Origin: Salticus scenicus
Taxonomy: Eukaryota; Arthropoda; Arachnida; Araneae; Salticidae
NCBI GenBank assembly: GCA_963930645.1
Contig: OZ005648.1
Span: 241,185,436-241,249,435 of the forward strand
Direction of reading: 5' to 3'
Length of the DNA: 64,000 nucleotides
Shown: one piece after another, positions 10,852 through 23,109 of the stretch
Numbering within the stretch: position 1 is the stretch's first letter
Layout of the letters: every line of letters starts with the position of its first letter
The notes under the pieces: generated by a model
Seen by the model: the letters and a program-made list of their open reading frames with translations, nothing else
Told to the model about the DNA's origin: nothing
Databases searched by the model: none
Position numbers and translations under genes: made by a program

Positions 10852-12883
10852 TTAGTCGTGCTTTAAGATATCTTTTGATGTAAGAGGGGGGAGGGCCAGA
10901 ACGAAATCCACTGCTTCCTTTTTAGTGGCAGTTTTTGCTAAGAGATCTGCCATTTCATTGCCCGCGATGCCCCTGTGAGCGGAGACATGAGCTAAAGAGA
11001 AAGTGTCGGGCTTAGACAGGAGATCTAATTTGATTTTCTGAATAATAGGATGGTTACTCCTGTGGCGAGCCAGAGCATGAAGACCTGAGAGACTGTTACT
11101 GTAGATATAAATTTTCGAATTGGTAAAATAGGAAATTGACCAAGAAATTGCTTGGCTGATAGAGAAAATCTCAGCCTGGAAAACAGTGTTACAGTCCCCA
11201 AGCCTAGAGAACCACTGATGAACCAAGACCCCGTCAACAAAGGCGCAAAATGCGGCACCCACACCATGGTCTGTCTTAGATCCATCTGTATATATCGCCA
11301 CAGGGGCTTTAGGAGAGAAGGAGTTAATGTTAGTATTAATTAATGCATGCGTAAAGTCCTCTGCTGGGTGTATGAACCAGCTGCCCATTTTGAGTTGAAT
11401 TTCTTCATCTGGAAATAGGATTTTCTGTAAGTCTTTGTTTCTTAGTTGTAGTACGTTTATTCTGTTGTATTCGTAATTCAGAGTGAGGTGTAAAGGAGGA
11501 ACACCGGTGATGACGTGGAGGGCATCAGTGGAGGTAGTTTTATAACCCCGTGACAGTTGCAAGAGGAACATCCTTTGCAATGAATTTAATTTTCTTATAG
11601 CTGTTTTTGAAAGATTACCTCCCCAGATTCCCGCCCCATAAGTAACGATTTTTTCCACTATTGTTAGATACCATGTTTTTAACATTTTGGTGCTTATACC
11701 CCATTGTTTACCCATTAATTTGCACGAGTTATGATAATGTATAAGAAGTTTAATTTTAAGTGAGTTTAAATGTTCAATCCAGTTAAGGTTTTTGTCTATT
11801 GTTAGTCCTAAAATTTTCAAGTGATCAACATGTTTTACACTTTTGCCCTCAAACCTCATCGTCGGCTTTCTCTTCAGTATACGTGGTTTGGAGAAAGTTA
11901 AAGATTGAGTTTTATTGGGTGGAAGTTGAAGGTTTAGGTCTTTGAGCAGCTGGGAAAAAGCAGTGAAGGCATCCTGAGCTAAGGTCTCCAGATCTTTTCT
12001 GCGTTTGCCCGAGAGAATTAACGTGAAGTCATCCGCAAATGCAAATAATTCAAAGCCTTGTGAGCTCATAGAATTCAGTATGTTATTAGCAATGAGTGTC
12101 CACAGGACCGGGCCGAGACACGAGCCCTGTGGACAACCTTTCTGTTGACTGTGCACACTAGAGCCTGAGCCCCAGTCGATTAAGATGGAACGCTCAAATA
12201 AGTACGATCGGATGACTCCCGCCAAGTTTCTCGGACATTCAATTTTTGATAGGGAGTTAAGAATGTGGCGCCATTCGATATTGTTGAATGCCCCTTGGAT
12301 ATCCAGGGATACTAAAGTTGTATATTGATCAGTATTGTAACTGAGGGCACTAGAAGACAAAATTTTTTCCCAAGGCCTGTTCGCAAGATCTGCCCTCTCT
12401 GAACCCAAATTGCCGTTCATTTAAGAGCTGGTTAGATTCCAAAAAGTAATTAAGTCGGACAACAGTTAATTTTTCTAATAATTTTCTTAGGGTTGGAAGA
12501 AGGTAGATCGGGCGATATGATTTTGGCTCGGAAGGCGACTTCCCTTGTTTCAGGAAAAATACAACTTGGCCTTGGCGAAGAACTTTAGGAAAGTGATTAT
12601 AGTCTAGACAGAGATTTATCCAGATGTGTAAGATATTAGGGATGCATTTGTTAACTTGTTTTAAAATTTTAAAATCTATGTCGTCTGGACCTGGTGCTTT
12701 TTTGTCATTAAAATTTTTAAGCGCGGTGTGGATTTCCGCCTTCGTAAAGGCTTTGTCCTCCTGCGCGGAGAAAACGATGGGATCGCTCGCAGAATTTGGA
12801 ATTGTTGACGGGCCGAAAATTTGCTGCGTAAGAAAAACAAGGTTGTTTTGTTTAGAGGAAAGACCAGGAGACCTTTGTAACAT
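10852..12883 (-). pseudogene. Reverse transcriptase and RNase H of non-LTR element
   Basis: The N-terminal RT part (12883-12350) contains APGPDDI and YRPIYLLPTLRKLLEKL. After the frame change at about 12370 the block 12420-10852 (522 codons) carries SLDIQGAFNNIEW (first catalytic Asp), GCPQGSCLGPVLW and FAFADD with the catalytic pair at residues 130-131. The thumb/connection is followed by RNase H: Asp 379 in YTDGS, Glu 417 in QAEIFS, Asn 442 in YSNSLS where the family has Asp, and Asp 492 in NEMADLLAK. Its role would be copying the element RNA at the nicked target and removing RNA. Frameshifts plus the Asp-to-Asn change indicate a dead copy. Confidence 0.9.
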
Positions 12884-12994
12884 TATTTCATGAGGAGTAA
12901 AGTACTTTTGCGAATAAAATTTTTGTGCTGTGCCAAAGAAATTCGTCTGCGAAGAGCAGAAGGTCTTCCACGCAGCATGTTTGGCTAAGTTAAT

Positions 12995-14044
12995 TTATTT
13001 TTTATATTGCGCTGCAAGTCTCTTAATTAATTCTTTGTGTGCTTGTGATTCTGATATTGGTATATGTTTAGTTTTCCGTCTTAAAGCCGTGAGCCTGTTG
13101 CGTAGCGTTTTAAGTTGGGGGGACCAGAAAGAAGAAACGTGGTGACGTCGTACTGATCTCAACCGGAGTGAAGCGCTAGCTGCTTCTTTTATTGTTGAAA
13201 TAAAATGCTCTGTGAAAGAGTCCAGTTGTGTTATCGATTCGATGTCATTTAGTTGATGTAGTAATGAGTGTTCGTTAAATTTTATGAGTCTATTGAATTT
13301 GGTAAAGTTGGCTCTTTGTGTTGAGAAGCGAGTACGGGTTTTTAATTGTGGAGTTGTGTTTATTGAATATGTTATGTAATTGTGATCAGAGTTATTGAAG
13401 ACATCTAGCACTGACCAGTCGTTAATCTTACTGAAGGTTTCTGGGTTGACTAGAGTAAAGTCTGGCCAGCACAAAGCTCCGTGTTTTTGGAATGTTGGTG
13501 ATGAATTTTCGATGTTTGCTAGACATAAGTTGTGTGTAATAATATGTTCTATTAAGCGGCTTCCCCTAGTGTCCTCACGAGGCGAGCACCAAAGAGGGGA
13601 GTTTGCATTTAAGTCACAGCCGCAGAGGAAGCGTGCATTGGGTGTAATAAGATGTTGCCATTCTTCCAGACAGAGATCAAAGTCAGACGACGGGGCTGCG
13701 TATGCGCTGCCTAAGAACACCTCGCCTTCACTTGACGTCAGTGTAATGAATACGCAATTGTCTCCGGTGAAAAGGTGAGTGTAAATAAAATGTGATGATC
13801 TTAAAACAATGTGTGCATTTTTGTTGCGTGAAGAGAAAACTGCCCAGGATGCTGGAAAATCATACAGACGACCATCTGCAGTGCTATAAGCGTCCTGCAG
13901 CAGCCCAATATCAAAGGAGTTTTTCTCCAAAAACTCTTTTGCTGCTGAGTTAGCCGCTCTGCAATTGTTCAGGTTGATCTGCATGATTTTGATGTTTGAT
14001 GGAGGAACTAGGTTAGTATTATTAGAAAATTTATTTTCATGCAT
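12995..14044 (-). pseudogene. Endonuclease domain of non-LTR element ORF2
   Basis: The 349-codon frame has the exonuclease-endonuclease-phosphatase fold signatures of target-primed retrotransposons: MQINLNN near residue 21, CDLNANSPLW near 143, PDFTLV near 194 and the SDH motif at 219-221. This domain nicks the target DNA to prime reverse transcription. At the position where a catalytic Glu is usual, the sequence is LLQD (Asp 51), possibly an inactivating change. The frame stops at 12995, but the same frame continues sensibly (INLAKHAAWKTF) into the RT part, so the stop is a nonsense lesion and not the natural end. Confidence 0.85.
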
Positions 14045-14339
14045 TATTTAAATAATTTATGAGAGTTAATGTTTTTGTTATGGGAGATATTTGCAGAATT
14101 TTTCAATTGTATTTATAAAACTTTAATTTTTATGATAATTTTATGCAATGTTTTCCATAGTGTTGAATTTAAGATTCGCCATCATAAAAAAAAAAAAAAA
14201 AAAAAAATCCGAAATTTCGTTTTACATCCCATTTTATTAATGTTTGTTTTCATGTTTGAATAATGAATAGTATTAAAGTTAAATTACGCATCATACGATG
14301 GATCGGGCCCCACCTGTGAAAATTTGCACGAGCCGCCAC

Positions 14340-14690
14340 TGTTATGTTGAATTAATATGAATGCTAATCGAACAATAGGTGGAGCTGCTATACTGCAATA
14401 TCCCTCGACAATGGGAAGGCCATATCTCAACTTCTATGGCATATAACTGTACGAAACCTGATATGTAAGATAACCACTATAAAAACGTACTTTTTAAGAT
14501 GTTATTTATAGGCAATAAAACTGTCTTACTTTGGATATTTAGTATTAGTTGTCTCTAAGATGAAAATTGTTTGCATTCATCCTGTTAGATAATTTTAAAA
14601 AATAATATTTTTAATAAATTATTTGCACTTACTAAAATATAGAAAAGTATATAATAAAGTCTTGTGGTGGCCACAACATACTAGTTTACT
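14340..14690 (+). repeat. Family R, 3' part
   Basis: Carries the late landmarks of family R (AGGTGGAGCTGCTATACTGC, ATAAAGTCTTGTGGTGG) and the terminal CCACAACATACTAGTT at about 14672-14687. The head half is missing. Just upstream (14300-14335) a GGGCCCCACCTGTG fragment of another repeat is seen. No coding. Confidence 0.6.
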
Positions 14691-14901
14691 CTTGAAGTTC
14701 ACAACTCACAAAAATGGTTAAAAATTATTATTGATCTATTTTTCATATTTTTTAATTTTTAAATTAAACAATTAGTAATTACATTTCAAATTGTTTTAAA
14801 ATAATTTACCAACTGTATCACAATGAAAATTTACCCCATTTTATAATTTAAAAAAGTTTTGTATGATTTCTAGATGAATAAGTAATTTTCATTTAGTTTT
14901 C

Positions 14902-15064
14902 GGGTTTCGGGTCGGGTTCGGGTCTAAAGACAGCGGATTCGGGTCGGGTGCGGGTCGTAAAAGTTTCTCTACTGTGGGTTCGGATTGATGAAAAAATTTT
15001 TGACGGGTTCGGGTCGGGTTTCGGGTTGATGTAAAATTCATCTGTCGGGTTCGGGTCGGGTTGC
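14902..15064 (+). repeat. GGGTTCGGGTC minisatellite
   Basis: G-rich blocks of the type CGGGTTTCGGGTCGGGTTCG occur at 14902-14922, 14939-14953, 15004-15027 and 15047-15062, separated by AT-richer spacers. Several have four closely spaced GGG runs on the + strand. The antisense open frame here (NPTRTRQ repeats) is a product of the repeat and is not a gene. Confidence 0.7.
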
Positions 15065-15610
15065 AGGACTCTAACTGACCAAATGTCCAGGAAATTTGAT
15101 ACACGTGTACTGAATATACTGAAGTCCCAGTAGAAGAATTTTTCAATTCCTACTATTAGTTCACACTCTTCCTATATATATCTTGCACAAATCTTGCAAT
15201 CGATTTTTAACTAACTTCCCGACTAGCTAGAAATTTGAAACTTTCAGGATTGCTCAGAAAACGGTGACGACACAATACTTCGAAGTCTGATTTTCGAATA
15301 TTTTATTAGTTTTCTTATAATTAATTAAAATATGAAAGTAATAACATCTTAATAGCGTTAATATAGCCATTAAAATATTAGCATACTAGCAAACCCGTGC
15401 GAAATATTCGCATTTTACTTCTTTTCTTATTTACCTTTAAAATTTTAAACTCATAAATGTTATCCCAATTTCACCACCTAATTAAAATTTTAATTTACCA
15501 GAAGCCAAATTATTAATAAAACCAAATTAATATTGTACAATAGTGAAACCAAAATCATTCAAAGAAAGGTTTCCAAATAAAATTCATGGTTCACGACCCA
15601 ATTTTCATAC
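15065..15610. other. No gene seen
   Basis: AT-rich sequence with one ACTAGCAAACCCGTGCGAAA word near 15384-15403, similar to words near 5218 and 44493. No coding frame or paired terminal repeats were found. Confidence 0.5.
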
Positions 15611-15618
15611 TTCCACAG

Positions 15619-15892
15619 CACGGAGTAATATTAATAGGAGTTGAAGGTCCAATGGGAGAAAGCTACGAAACTGTGATCTAAATTTTTGGTAAATATTGAG
15701 GGCGCCACTTGTCATTACTCCCTACCTCGGCGCGGATATAGTGTTGTTTTCAATAGAATTTTGCTGGAGTATATTTTAAATTTTTTAATTTAAGCAATTT
15801 AATTTTTTTGTAAGTTCTTAAAACTGCATAATTCAGATGTTTCAAATAAATGCTTCGTTCCTAGTTGTAAAACAGGCTATGATAGTGGTAAG

Positions 15893-15923
<31 letters not shown>

Positions 15924-16342
15924 CCCCAGGAGAGAAATAATGTCCGAGTTTGTGTTTTCTGCACCTAAAGTAAGTTAATCTTTTTTCTTTACAAAATTTC
16001 ATCCATTCTCCTTCCTCCCAATTGTCTGTTTTAGCTAGCTTCGGTTCATAAAGATCGTCATTTTTTAAAAGCTCTCTTTCAAAGTAAAATTAGTATAAAA
16101 TGGCTCTTAAAAAAAAACATGTTGGTTAGAATACTCTGTTTAATGGAATTTGCTTTCAATCGAACTTTTTTCAGCTTGATATTATTTTTTAAAAAATAAT
16201 TAAAATGATACATTTCCCCATTGAATAACATTGCGGAAGCTGGAGAGAAGGAAGTATTGTACGCTGGCGCCATTTGTAAACATTATAAAATAACATCACA
16301 AAATTTCAGCATTACCTTCTTCTCCTGTCTTTTTACTCCGTG
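15619..16342 (+). mobile_element. P-like non-autonomous element with THAP remnant, copy 1
   Basis: The 724-bp element starts CACGGAGTAA and ends TTACTCCGTG, with an 8-bp target duplication TTCCACAG at 15611-15618 and 16343-16350. An inverted relative with its own duplication lies at 31562-32268. Near 15845-15887 a frame reads NKCFVPSCKTGYDSG, the C-x4-C start of a THAP-type zinc finger, followed after a poly(A) run by a short frame ending at a GTAAGT donor-like site near 15970. THAP domains and 8-bp duplications are hallmarks of P-superfamily transposons. The catalytic domain is absent, so this copy would depend on another source of transposase. Confidence 0.75.
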
Positions 16343-16662
16343 TTCCACAGGCAGTACAATTTTAATATAGGACTCCCACGACGCCTTTCAAATTTTTGTT
16401 ATCATGTTGGCAATGACTTTTTATTAATTTCTTTTCTTTTTTCTTTTTTAATAAATAAATAAATAAATAAAATAAAATAAAATAATTTCTATTTTGGTTA
16501 TACTTTTCATGATTGAGTTTTTTTAGTCAATTTATGACACAAAGTTCATATTCTATATATATCTTTAAAATATTGCTAGGTTTAAAATGACGCTTGCAAA
16601 GATTCTGAAGAAACAACTGTTAAAAATACATTTTTTGCGTAAAATAATCTCATCAGACAAAT

Positions 16663-17307
16663 TGTGACGAACGATTTGTCGTCGCCATGCTCATTTAACT
16701 TTGGTGAAGCTGAAACTTAATTACTTAATTGAATTATAAAGTGAAATAACGACAAAGTCAGATTTATAAAATAAATGAGCTTTTATTTGAGCTTAATAGA
16801 AAGGTGGGCGTCGAACTATAATTATATTTAATAGCTTATTACTTAAGATGGGTAGCCCCCATAATTACTTTTAACATCAATAAATAACCATCATTAATCT
16901 CAATTACTTTATTTAAATTTATTAACTCTTACTGCGTAGTAATCTTTCGTATGTGGGAGGATTCCCTGACACCACGATACTACTCGACTTACTATCTTCA
17001 ACTATATCCGCTAACAACTAACTCCTCCAACCCCCCTACTACTTCTAATTTACCATCTACCTCTCACGGCTACCTCTCTACTATCTTACTCTCTTACTTT
17101 CCTTTCAACTAACTCCCAAAAGCAATCGTCCTTCTCCTTTTATACAAGTTACTTTCCAAACTTATTAGCATATGGCACATTACAATTGCGTTTATCATTT
17201 ATCATAGGAACTAACTCTATTGGTCGACTGAATCCTAAATTCTTCACATTCATGTTTTACTCGTAAAGTGCGAATTTTAATTGTAGCTAACTTTGCTATA
17301 CCTCACA
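16663..17307 (-). repeat. 3' LTR of the gypsy-type element
   Basis: 645 bp, TG...CA ends with inverted TGTGA/TCACA termini. It differs from its partner at scattered sites plus one clustered difference (about 16875-16895 against 26970-26990), showing the insertion is not recent. Confidence 0.85.
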
Positions 17308-17325
17308 GTTCCTCCCCAAAAGAAA
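17308..17325 (-). other. Polypurine tract of the gypsy-type element
   Basis: On the - strand CTTTTGGGGAGGAAC lies directly before the LTR start TGTGAGG. A purine-rich run in this place primes plus-strand synthesis in LTR elements. Confidence 0.65.
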
Positions 17326-19035
17326 AAAAAACGTAAAAATCCACAACGGGTTTTTACCCGTGAAAATTTTAATGCATTACTATGCAAATAAAATTTAGTT
17401 GCAGTGACTTACTGTTTAAAATTAAACTCCAAAATACTTTAGAAAAAGAGGGGGGAAACTTAAATTAAACTGCCTAACAATAACTACTGCTTTTTTAAAA
17501 AATCTAATAAGGGAAAAAAAATTTAAGAGTACAGGGCTAAAAAACCGGACACTTAGCATAATAAGAAACATTTTTTAAAAGCTCAGGCTAAATTGATTTA
17601 CACCGGAAAACCCTTTGTACTCATAATTAGTTAAATAAAGATATTTAGTCCAATGGTACAGCGGGGAATTGCAAGACTCGTCTTTCCTTACAAAATGGAA
17701 AGGAAAAAATTTCATTAATTTAAAAAAATTTTAGTACAAAAGGGATCGTTTAAACACAAAAATGCGATCATTATTCAATTTAACTTGTTACATTAAGTTC
17801 TTGACTTGAGCACATTGTAACATAATAATTTTATTAAAAACTTTAAATGTTGGTAGCCACTAAAGACCAATCTAGGTCCAGAATCCTTGGCTAGGAAAAA
17901 CTTGAACGTTCATCAACAGAAAAAAATTCCAGTTGTCCGCTATCAGATGAATCTTGAAAGAGATCCGCTGTTGGCATTCGTCCAAGAACTTTTTCGACTT
18001 CAGAAAAGAAAAGTAGCTGGCACGCTTCCAAAAATACTTCCTTCTGTACTTCAAAAGGAACAATTGAAGAAATCTGCAGATTGGGTTTTTGAGATGAACG
18101 GCTGGACATCAGAATTTCTAAAATTAAAACTTTTTTTACTGTATAAATCAAAAATAGACGAGAAATACAACTTTATATAGATAAGAGTTTGACATATAAT
18201 TTATAGGTAACCAATATTTTCACCTAGCTATTTGCATACGGAAAAAAACTAAATTGTTAGTGTATTAAGGTTAGTCGTTAAACGCGAATTTACATGCAAA
18301 ATAGCGAAAAAAAATTTCTTTTAACCCCATATTAATATATACATACATTAAACTGTTAGTTTAGCATACAAAAGTTTACAACAAGAAATATTCATTTTAT
18401 ACAATTTATCAAATTTCATTTTATACAATTTATAAGACATTGAGAGAAATATAGATAAGGAATACATATATATATATATATATATATACAAATGTTGAAA
18501 AAAAGTTTTTTTTGACAAAAACTGCCGTTGATGGCTGAGGAGAAAAAAATTAACGTACAGACATATAGATCATTTACAAAACTATAGAGAAAAATGTTTA
18601 TACACTTATCAAATTTCATTTTTTTATATGGAAATACAATATGTACAGAAATACCAACAAAAGGGGGAAATATTTACAAAGGCTAAAAAAAAACATGTTA
18701 TATTACCCGCTCTGCAGGCGATGGCTATAAAATAAAATAACATTAAAGTACATACATGCATATATTATATAACAGAAAAAAAATTTATGACATGTAAACA
18801 ACACATGAAATTTCGGGAGTTTGAAAGTTCATGCTAAAAGTTTAAATTTTGACTTTTGATATTTTAGAAAGTTCATGGCTTTTAGCTCATGGTTGAAAGT
18901 CCAAATGGGTTTACTACATGTCGTAGATTTCATAACTGCTCTGATAGAAATACACTTTACAATGAAAAAAATATAGAACCATAGCACCTGACAGATTGAT
19001 TCCTTGATATCAGTTAAATCAGAGATACAGGTCAG
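17326..19035. other. 3' interior of the gypsy-type element, no recognised domain
   Basis: Around 17860-18180 both strands stay open for 60-97 codons at slightly more balanced composition; on the element's coding strand the peptide includes PFEVQKEVFLEACQLLFFSE. I do not recognise it and it may be the eroded end of pol. The rest is AT-rich with a (TA)n run near 18466-18488. Confidence 0.35.
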
Positions 19036-19224
19036 CAGGCCCTGACTAACGGCAGGGCATACGGGGCAAATGCCCTGGCCCCCCCTACAGGCGTATGCAG
19101 AAATTCTGCAACCTAAAGATCTCTTATGCCATTGCAGATGGCATAAGAGCCAGATGCAGATGGCATGAGAGGGCCCCCAGAATAGGCTTGCCCCGGGGCT
19201 CCAGGTAGTCTAAGTCGGGCCCTG
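19036..19224. mobile_element. hAT-like MITE inside the gypsy-type element
   Basis: 189 bp with ends CAGGCCCTGACT and GTCGGGCCCTG, flanked by 8-bp sequences CAGGTCAG (19028-19035) and CGGGTCAG (19225-19232), which differ at one base. The interior has a second near-palindrome (ATCTCTTATGCCATTG with GATGGCATAAGAG). It interrupts the gag-like frame at 19113-19721, whose last ~30 codons are MITE sequence. Confidence 0.6.
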
Positions 19225-19232
19225 CGGGTCAG

Positions 19233-19721
19233 ACTGGCCTGTGGAGTTGTTGTAGCAATTTCAGTGCTGGTGGCTTGTAGAACGGAGTCCGGCATCGGAG
19301 AGGCACTTTTCTGGGACGAACTCGAGTCCGGTACCTTGTCACTGTCCACAGTTCCCGGAAAAGGTTCCGCTTGCTCTCTACTCGTTGAGGTCGAGGTCCT
19401 GGAGGGCTTACAAGCTTTCAAACCTTTTACTTCATTAGAGGAAATTACCACATTTTCTTTTACTGTAGGCGGCGTGTCATTTAAACTAGCGACCCCTTTA
19501 TCTGACTTTTTCGTTCGATTTACGACTTTATCGTTGAATTTATGTACTAGATGTGCAGAACTAGAATTAGTTAACACTGCATTTTGAACTGTATTGCTTT
19601 CATTTAAATTAACTACTAGATTTTCTTTAAAAGTAGTTACGAGATCTTTAGAAGCACAGTGGTTAAACCTTGCACTTTCTTTTACCACAGTTTCTGTGAG
19701 GCGCCAACTTTTGTTTTTCAC
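19233..19721 (-). pseudogene. Gag-like low-complexity fragment
   Basis: An open frame of ~160 codons rich in Ser, Thr, Asn, Lys and Val (for example SSNEVKGLKACKPSRTSTST). It resembles in composition the tail of the gag remnant at 25985-26488 and is on the same strand within the same LTR element. The simplest reading is that both are parts of one gag linker region separated by a ~6.2-kb insertion (about 19726-25990). No zinc knuckle or enzyme motif is visible. It ends in the nested MITE. Confidence 0.45.
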
Positions 19722-19739
19722 TACGGGGGCGAGATTTAT

Positions 19740-20113
19740 TGCTTACAGGCGGCTGAAGATAGTGTAGGAGGGGGGGGGGGGTAAAGTACCGGAATAAATT
19801 AAAAAATCCAATTACTAGAAATTAATAACGATACTGATGCTGCTAATTATATAGTAATTAATTAAATTTCATTCTTTTACAATTGCTTTAATACTTTCAA
19901 GGAATATCATAATTTAAAGTAAAATAAGTTAATATAATTACACTTTAGCCCCATACGTTTAAGGGAACCCACCACTTTTTAATTTTTTTTCCCCCTTATA
20001 AACTTATATTTATCTCATATTTATGTGTATTTATTGTGTATTATGAAATTTTATTAACAAGCAAAGTGATTTTTACAGGAAAAATAAATAAATAAAATAA
20101 AAATAAAGAGAAT

Positions 20114-20148
<35 letters not shown>

Positions 20149-20312
20149 TTAAATTTTTTTACATTCTTTTTCTACAGTTTTCTGTATTTTTTCACCAAAT
20201 TTTTTGTTGTAGCCATAAGAATATGTGTTATAACTGTAGGGCTGAAGTTTGAAGTTTACTAATTAGTTTTGAGACAAAAAATTAAAAATAAATGTCTACG
20301 CAAAAATTTGAA

Positions 20313-20357
<45 letters not shown>

Positions 20358-23100
20358 TTCTTGTGAAAATGTTACAAAAAATTCATCCCTAACCCTATTA
20401 ATCATTCAAATATATGCATTAGATCTGTTCTTAAATATCTGTAGAAGTTATACCATTTTGAAGATCATGAATACAGAAAATTGCAAACTGAGAAAACGCA
20501 ACTGAAAATTTTAAAAGCGTTTTCACTATCTTTATAAAGATCAAATAAATTTTTAAATTTTAAATTTTAAAATTCAATTGAAATTTTTCCTCAATCATAT
20601 TAGAGATGCCAAAGTAAATTTTTAGCGAAAAAGTGAAAAATTAATATTTTCACTGATTTTTTATTTTTGAAATGTCCAGAAACAATCGTAAATTAGTGTA
20701 GAAAAATGCACCGAAATGCTGTTCAGAAAGGTAATGAATAAAATCTCTGCGATCACAATAAAATTTCAATAAGTCGTTGTAATCGTTTCGAATCGAAACA
20801 ACTGAGCACAACTTTTCATTAGGCGAAAAGATATAGAAACAGGGCAGGATGAAAGCAGAAAAGCATTACCTTTAGAACATCGCGTTCAGCCCATTCAGAG
20901 GGGAAAAAAAAATATCCCGAAAGAACTTGTGTTTATTGCATAATGAAGCCTGATTAAGGGTCAAATCTAATTATTTCGATTCGAAACAACAGTTGCTTGT
21001 TTTTGTAATTCATGGTGTTAGCGTACATGTACAATGCTTTCTTTAATTATACTAATTTAATGCTATTTCTAAAATTTTCTCTTTGGTGTCTTTTTAAAAA
21101 TTATAAAACTTATAATTTAGAATAATGAAAAATTATTTTAAAATAATGACAAATAAATTTTCTTGTGCACATATTATATCCACTCATTATTTTACCATTG
21201 ACTCATTTATTACTATCATAGATCTATTTTTTCATATCTGCAAGTTTGCGATATGTCCAATTTTGAAGATCATGTATTATTTTTTTTTAGTTTATTTTTC
21301 TATTTTTGTTATGAAGTTCTAATGAAGAATGAAGTTTAAAATTTACGATTTATAAGATTTCAAAAAGAAAAAACTCATATGAGTAATAATGCACTACTTT
21401 TTTTTTTTCTAAATCCATTTTGTAATTCTGACAACTTTAAAAGCGTTAATGAATTTTTTAAAAATTTAAAGGATGCACAAACCCCTACGTTTGCGTCTAG
21501 AATTCCTCAAAAAAAAAAAAAAAAAAAAAAAAAAAAGATTGAAAAAGCTTACCTTGTTTTTCAACTTTATTACAAGTCTCCGGTTTTTCTTTAAAAGATC
21601 CTAGAATACACTTTTAACTGTCGATGCAGTAGGAAGACACTCGCAACTATATCTTTTGGTTCAGTAGTAAATAAATAAATCGAAGAATATAAAAATTTTT
21701 GAATTCATTAGATAAAATTTTAAAATAGTTTCCACTACTTAGAAAGAAGAGTTAAATTTCAGTTAGTCTTTTTGTTTTAGAAGTAGGATGAAGATTCAGT
21801 GATTGAGACTTACAATGAAGATAATTTCAAAAGAACCGTTGCCCGAATTTGTCTCCATTAGATATAACCGAATAATTTGGATAAGCTAAAAGCTAAAAAA
21901 ATAAATAAATAAAACACGGAGGCTCAGGTCTAAAAATTTCTCAACTGAATTCTTCTTTTCATTCTTTCCATCCAAGTAAACTTCGTTGGGATGTGTGTGT
22001 GGTGGTGGTGGGGGGGGGGGGGGAGGTAAACATACAGACGATTCTATTGTAGTCCTCTTCTTTTATCTATAGAATTTATTTCGATTTCGAAGGTCTTTGA
22101 TGTGTTGTGTTTAACACTTTAGTTAATCCCCATCCTTAAAGAGCAAAGAGCTTATAGTCCCACCAGCCTATGTTAAAGATATGAAAATTGAAAACTATCC
22201 CAGATCCCACCCCTTCTTTGTGTGTTTTATGGTTTACACTTTACAGTAAGGACTTGTCCTTAAAAAATACATGATAAATGATATACCCATAGTTACAGAA
22301 AGTCATAAAGTTAACAAAAGGAGACGTACAAAAACCTTAACAAAAGTTGAAAATAACTGTCGCCGATCGGAGATATTTTTCAGGGAATTAAATCACATAT
22401 GTTATTGTTTACTTTTGTTATACGTTTAACTTGAACAAACTGTAGCAGACTCATTTTTAAAAGGTGTCGCCGGCTCTATTTTGCGGCGAGATCAAGAGTT
22501 GAAAATTGAAAAAGGCTTAAATTCTCAACTCATCCTGTCTGTGAAGAGATACACCCTTTATAAAATGTGAAGGTTAGCGTTGCTTTTCAAATTTTTAACA
22601 GGTGCATTCCTAAAAGGGCAATGCATGCACCTTTTAAGAGGAATGAGACAGCAGGTACATATTGCATTTCCCTATTGAAAATACATCTTAAAAATATCCT
22701 GAAACAAGCAAAAGGAGGGTGGAGTAAACGGAAAGCGGGAAAAAGATATAATCACTAGACATTTTCTTGTTTCATGACAGTATAAAATTTAAAATTTTTT
22801 AATCATAAAATTAAATCCCGTTAAAATTTTTATCGACTTCATAAAATTTCGTATTATAGGCATCTTTGTAATTTGTTTTTAAATTGTAATTTTGTTTCTA
22901 AGTTCATTAAAAATAATAATAATTATAATTCTCAATGAATATGAGGCCCAATAAAATCTGTCATTAAAACAACTTTATTTCACTACCATTCTTTTGCTTT
23001 ATCTGTAGTTAAAAAGAAAAAAGAATTGCTAGAATATTGTAGCCATCTCAAAATTTTCTATACCAATTCACACAGTAAAAGTTATTTATTAAATTTATTT
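19740..23100. other. No gene seen; AT-rich insertion material
   Basis: Contains (TA)n runs near 20118-20146 and 20314-20340, poly(A) at 21509-21536 and a G run near 22008-22023. Small open frames are short and low-complexity. No terminal repeats could be paired inside this stretch. Confidence 0.45.
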
Positions 23101-23109
23101 TCCATGATG

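Larger units (their letters stand above)
10484..14044 (-). mobile_element. Non-LTR retrotransposon, R1/LOA/I-like, broken ORF2
   Basis: Coding order on the - strand is apurinic-type endonuclease, reverse transcriptase with FADD, RNase H, and a cysteine-rich C-terminal block. RNase H after RT is known in the I, R1, LOA and Tad groups, so the element belongs to that assemblage; I cannot fix the clade. The single ORF2 is disrupted by an in-frame stop at 12995-12997, a +1 shift at the C run 12369-12371 and a -1 shift at the G run 10886-10891; the two shifts cancel. No ORF1 (gag-like) is found between 14045 and 14700, so the copy is probably 5' truncated. Confidence 0.9.

Noticed and set aside
14889..15146. 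Frame with NPTRTRQ repeats
   Set aside because: A product of the GGGTTCGGGTC minisatellite.
17887..18180. 97-codon + strand frame
   Set aside because: Lies antisense to the host LTR element; both strands are open because of composition, and neither product is recognised.
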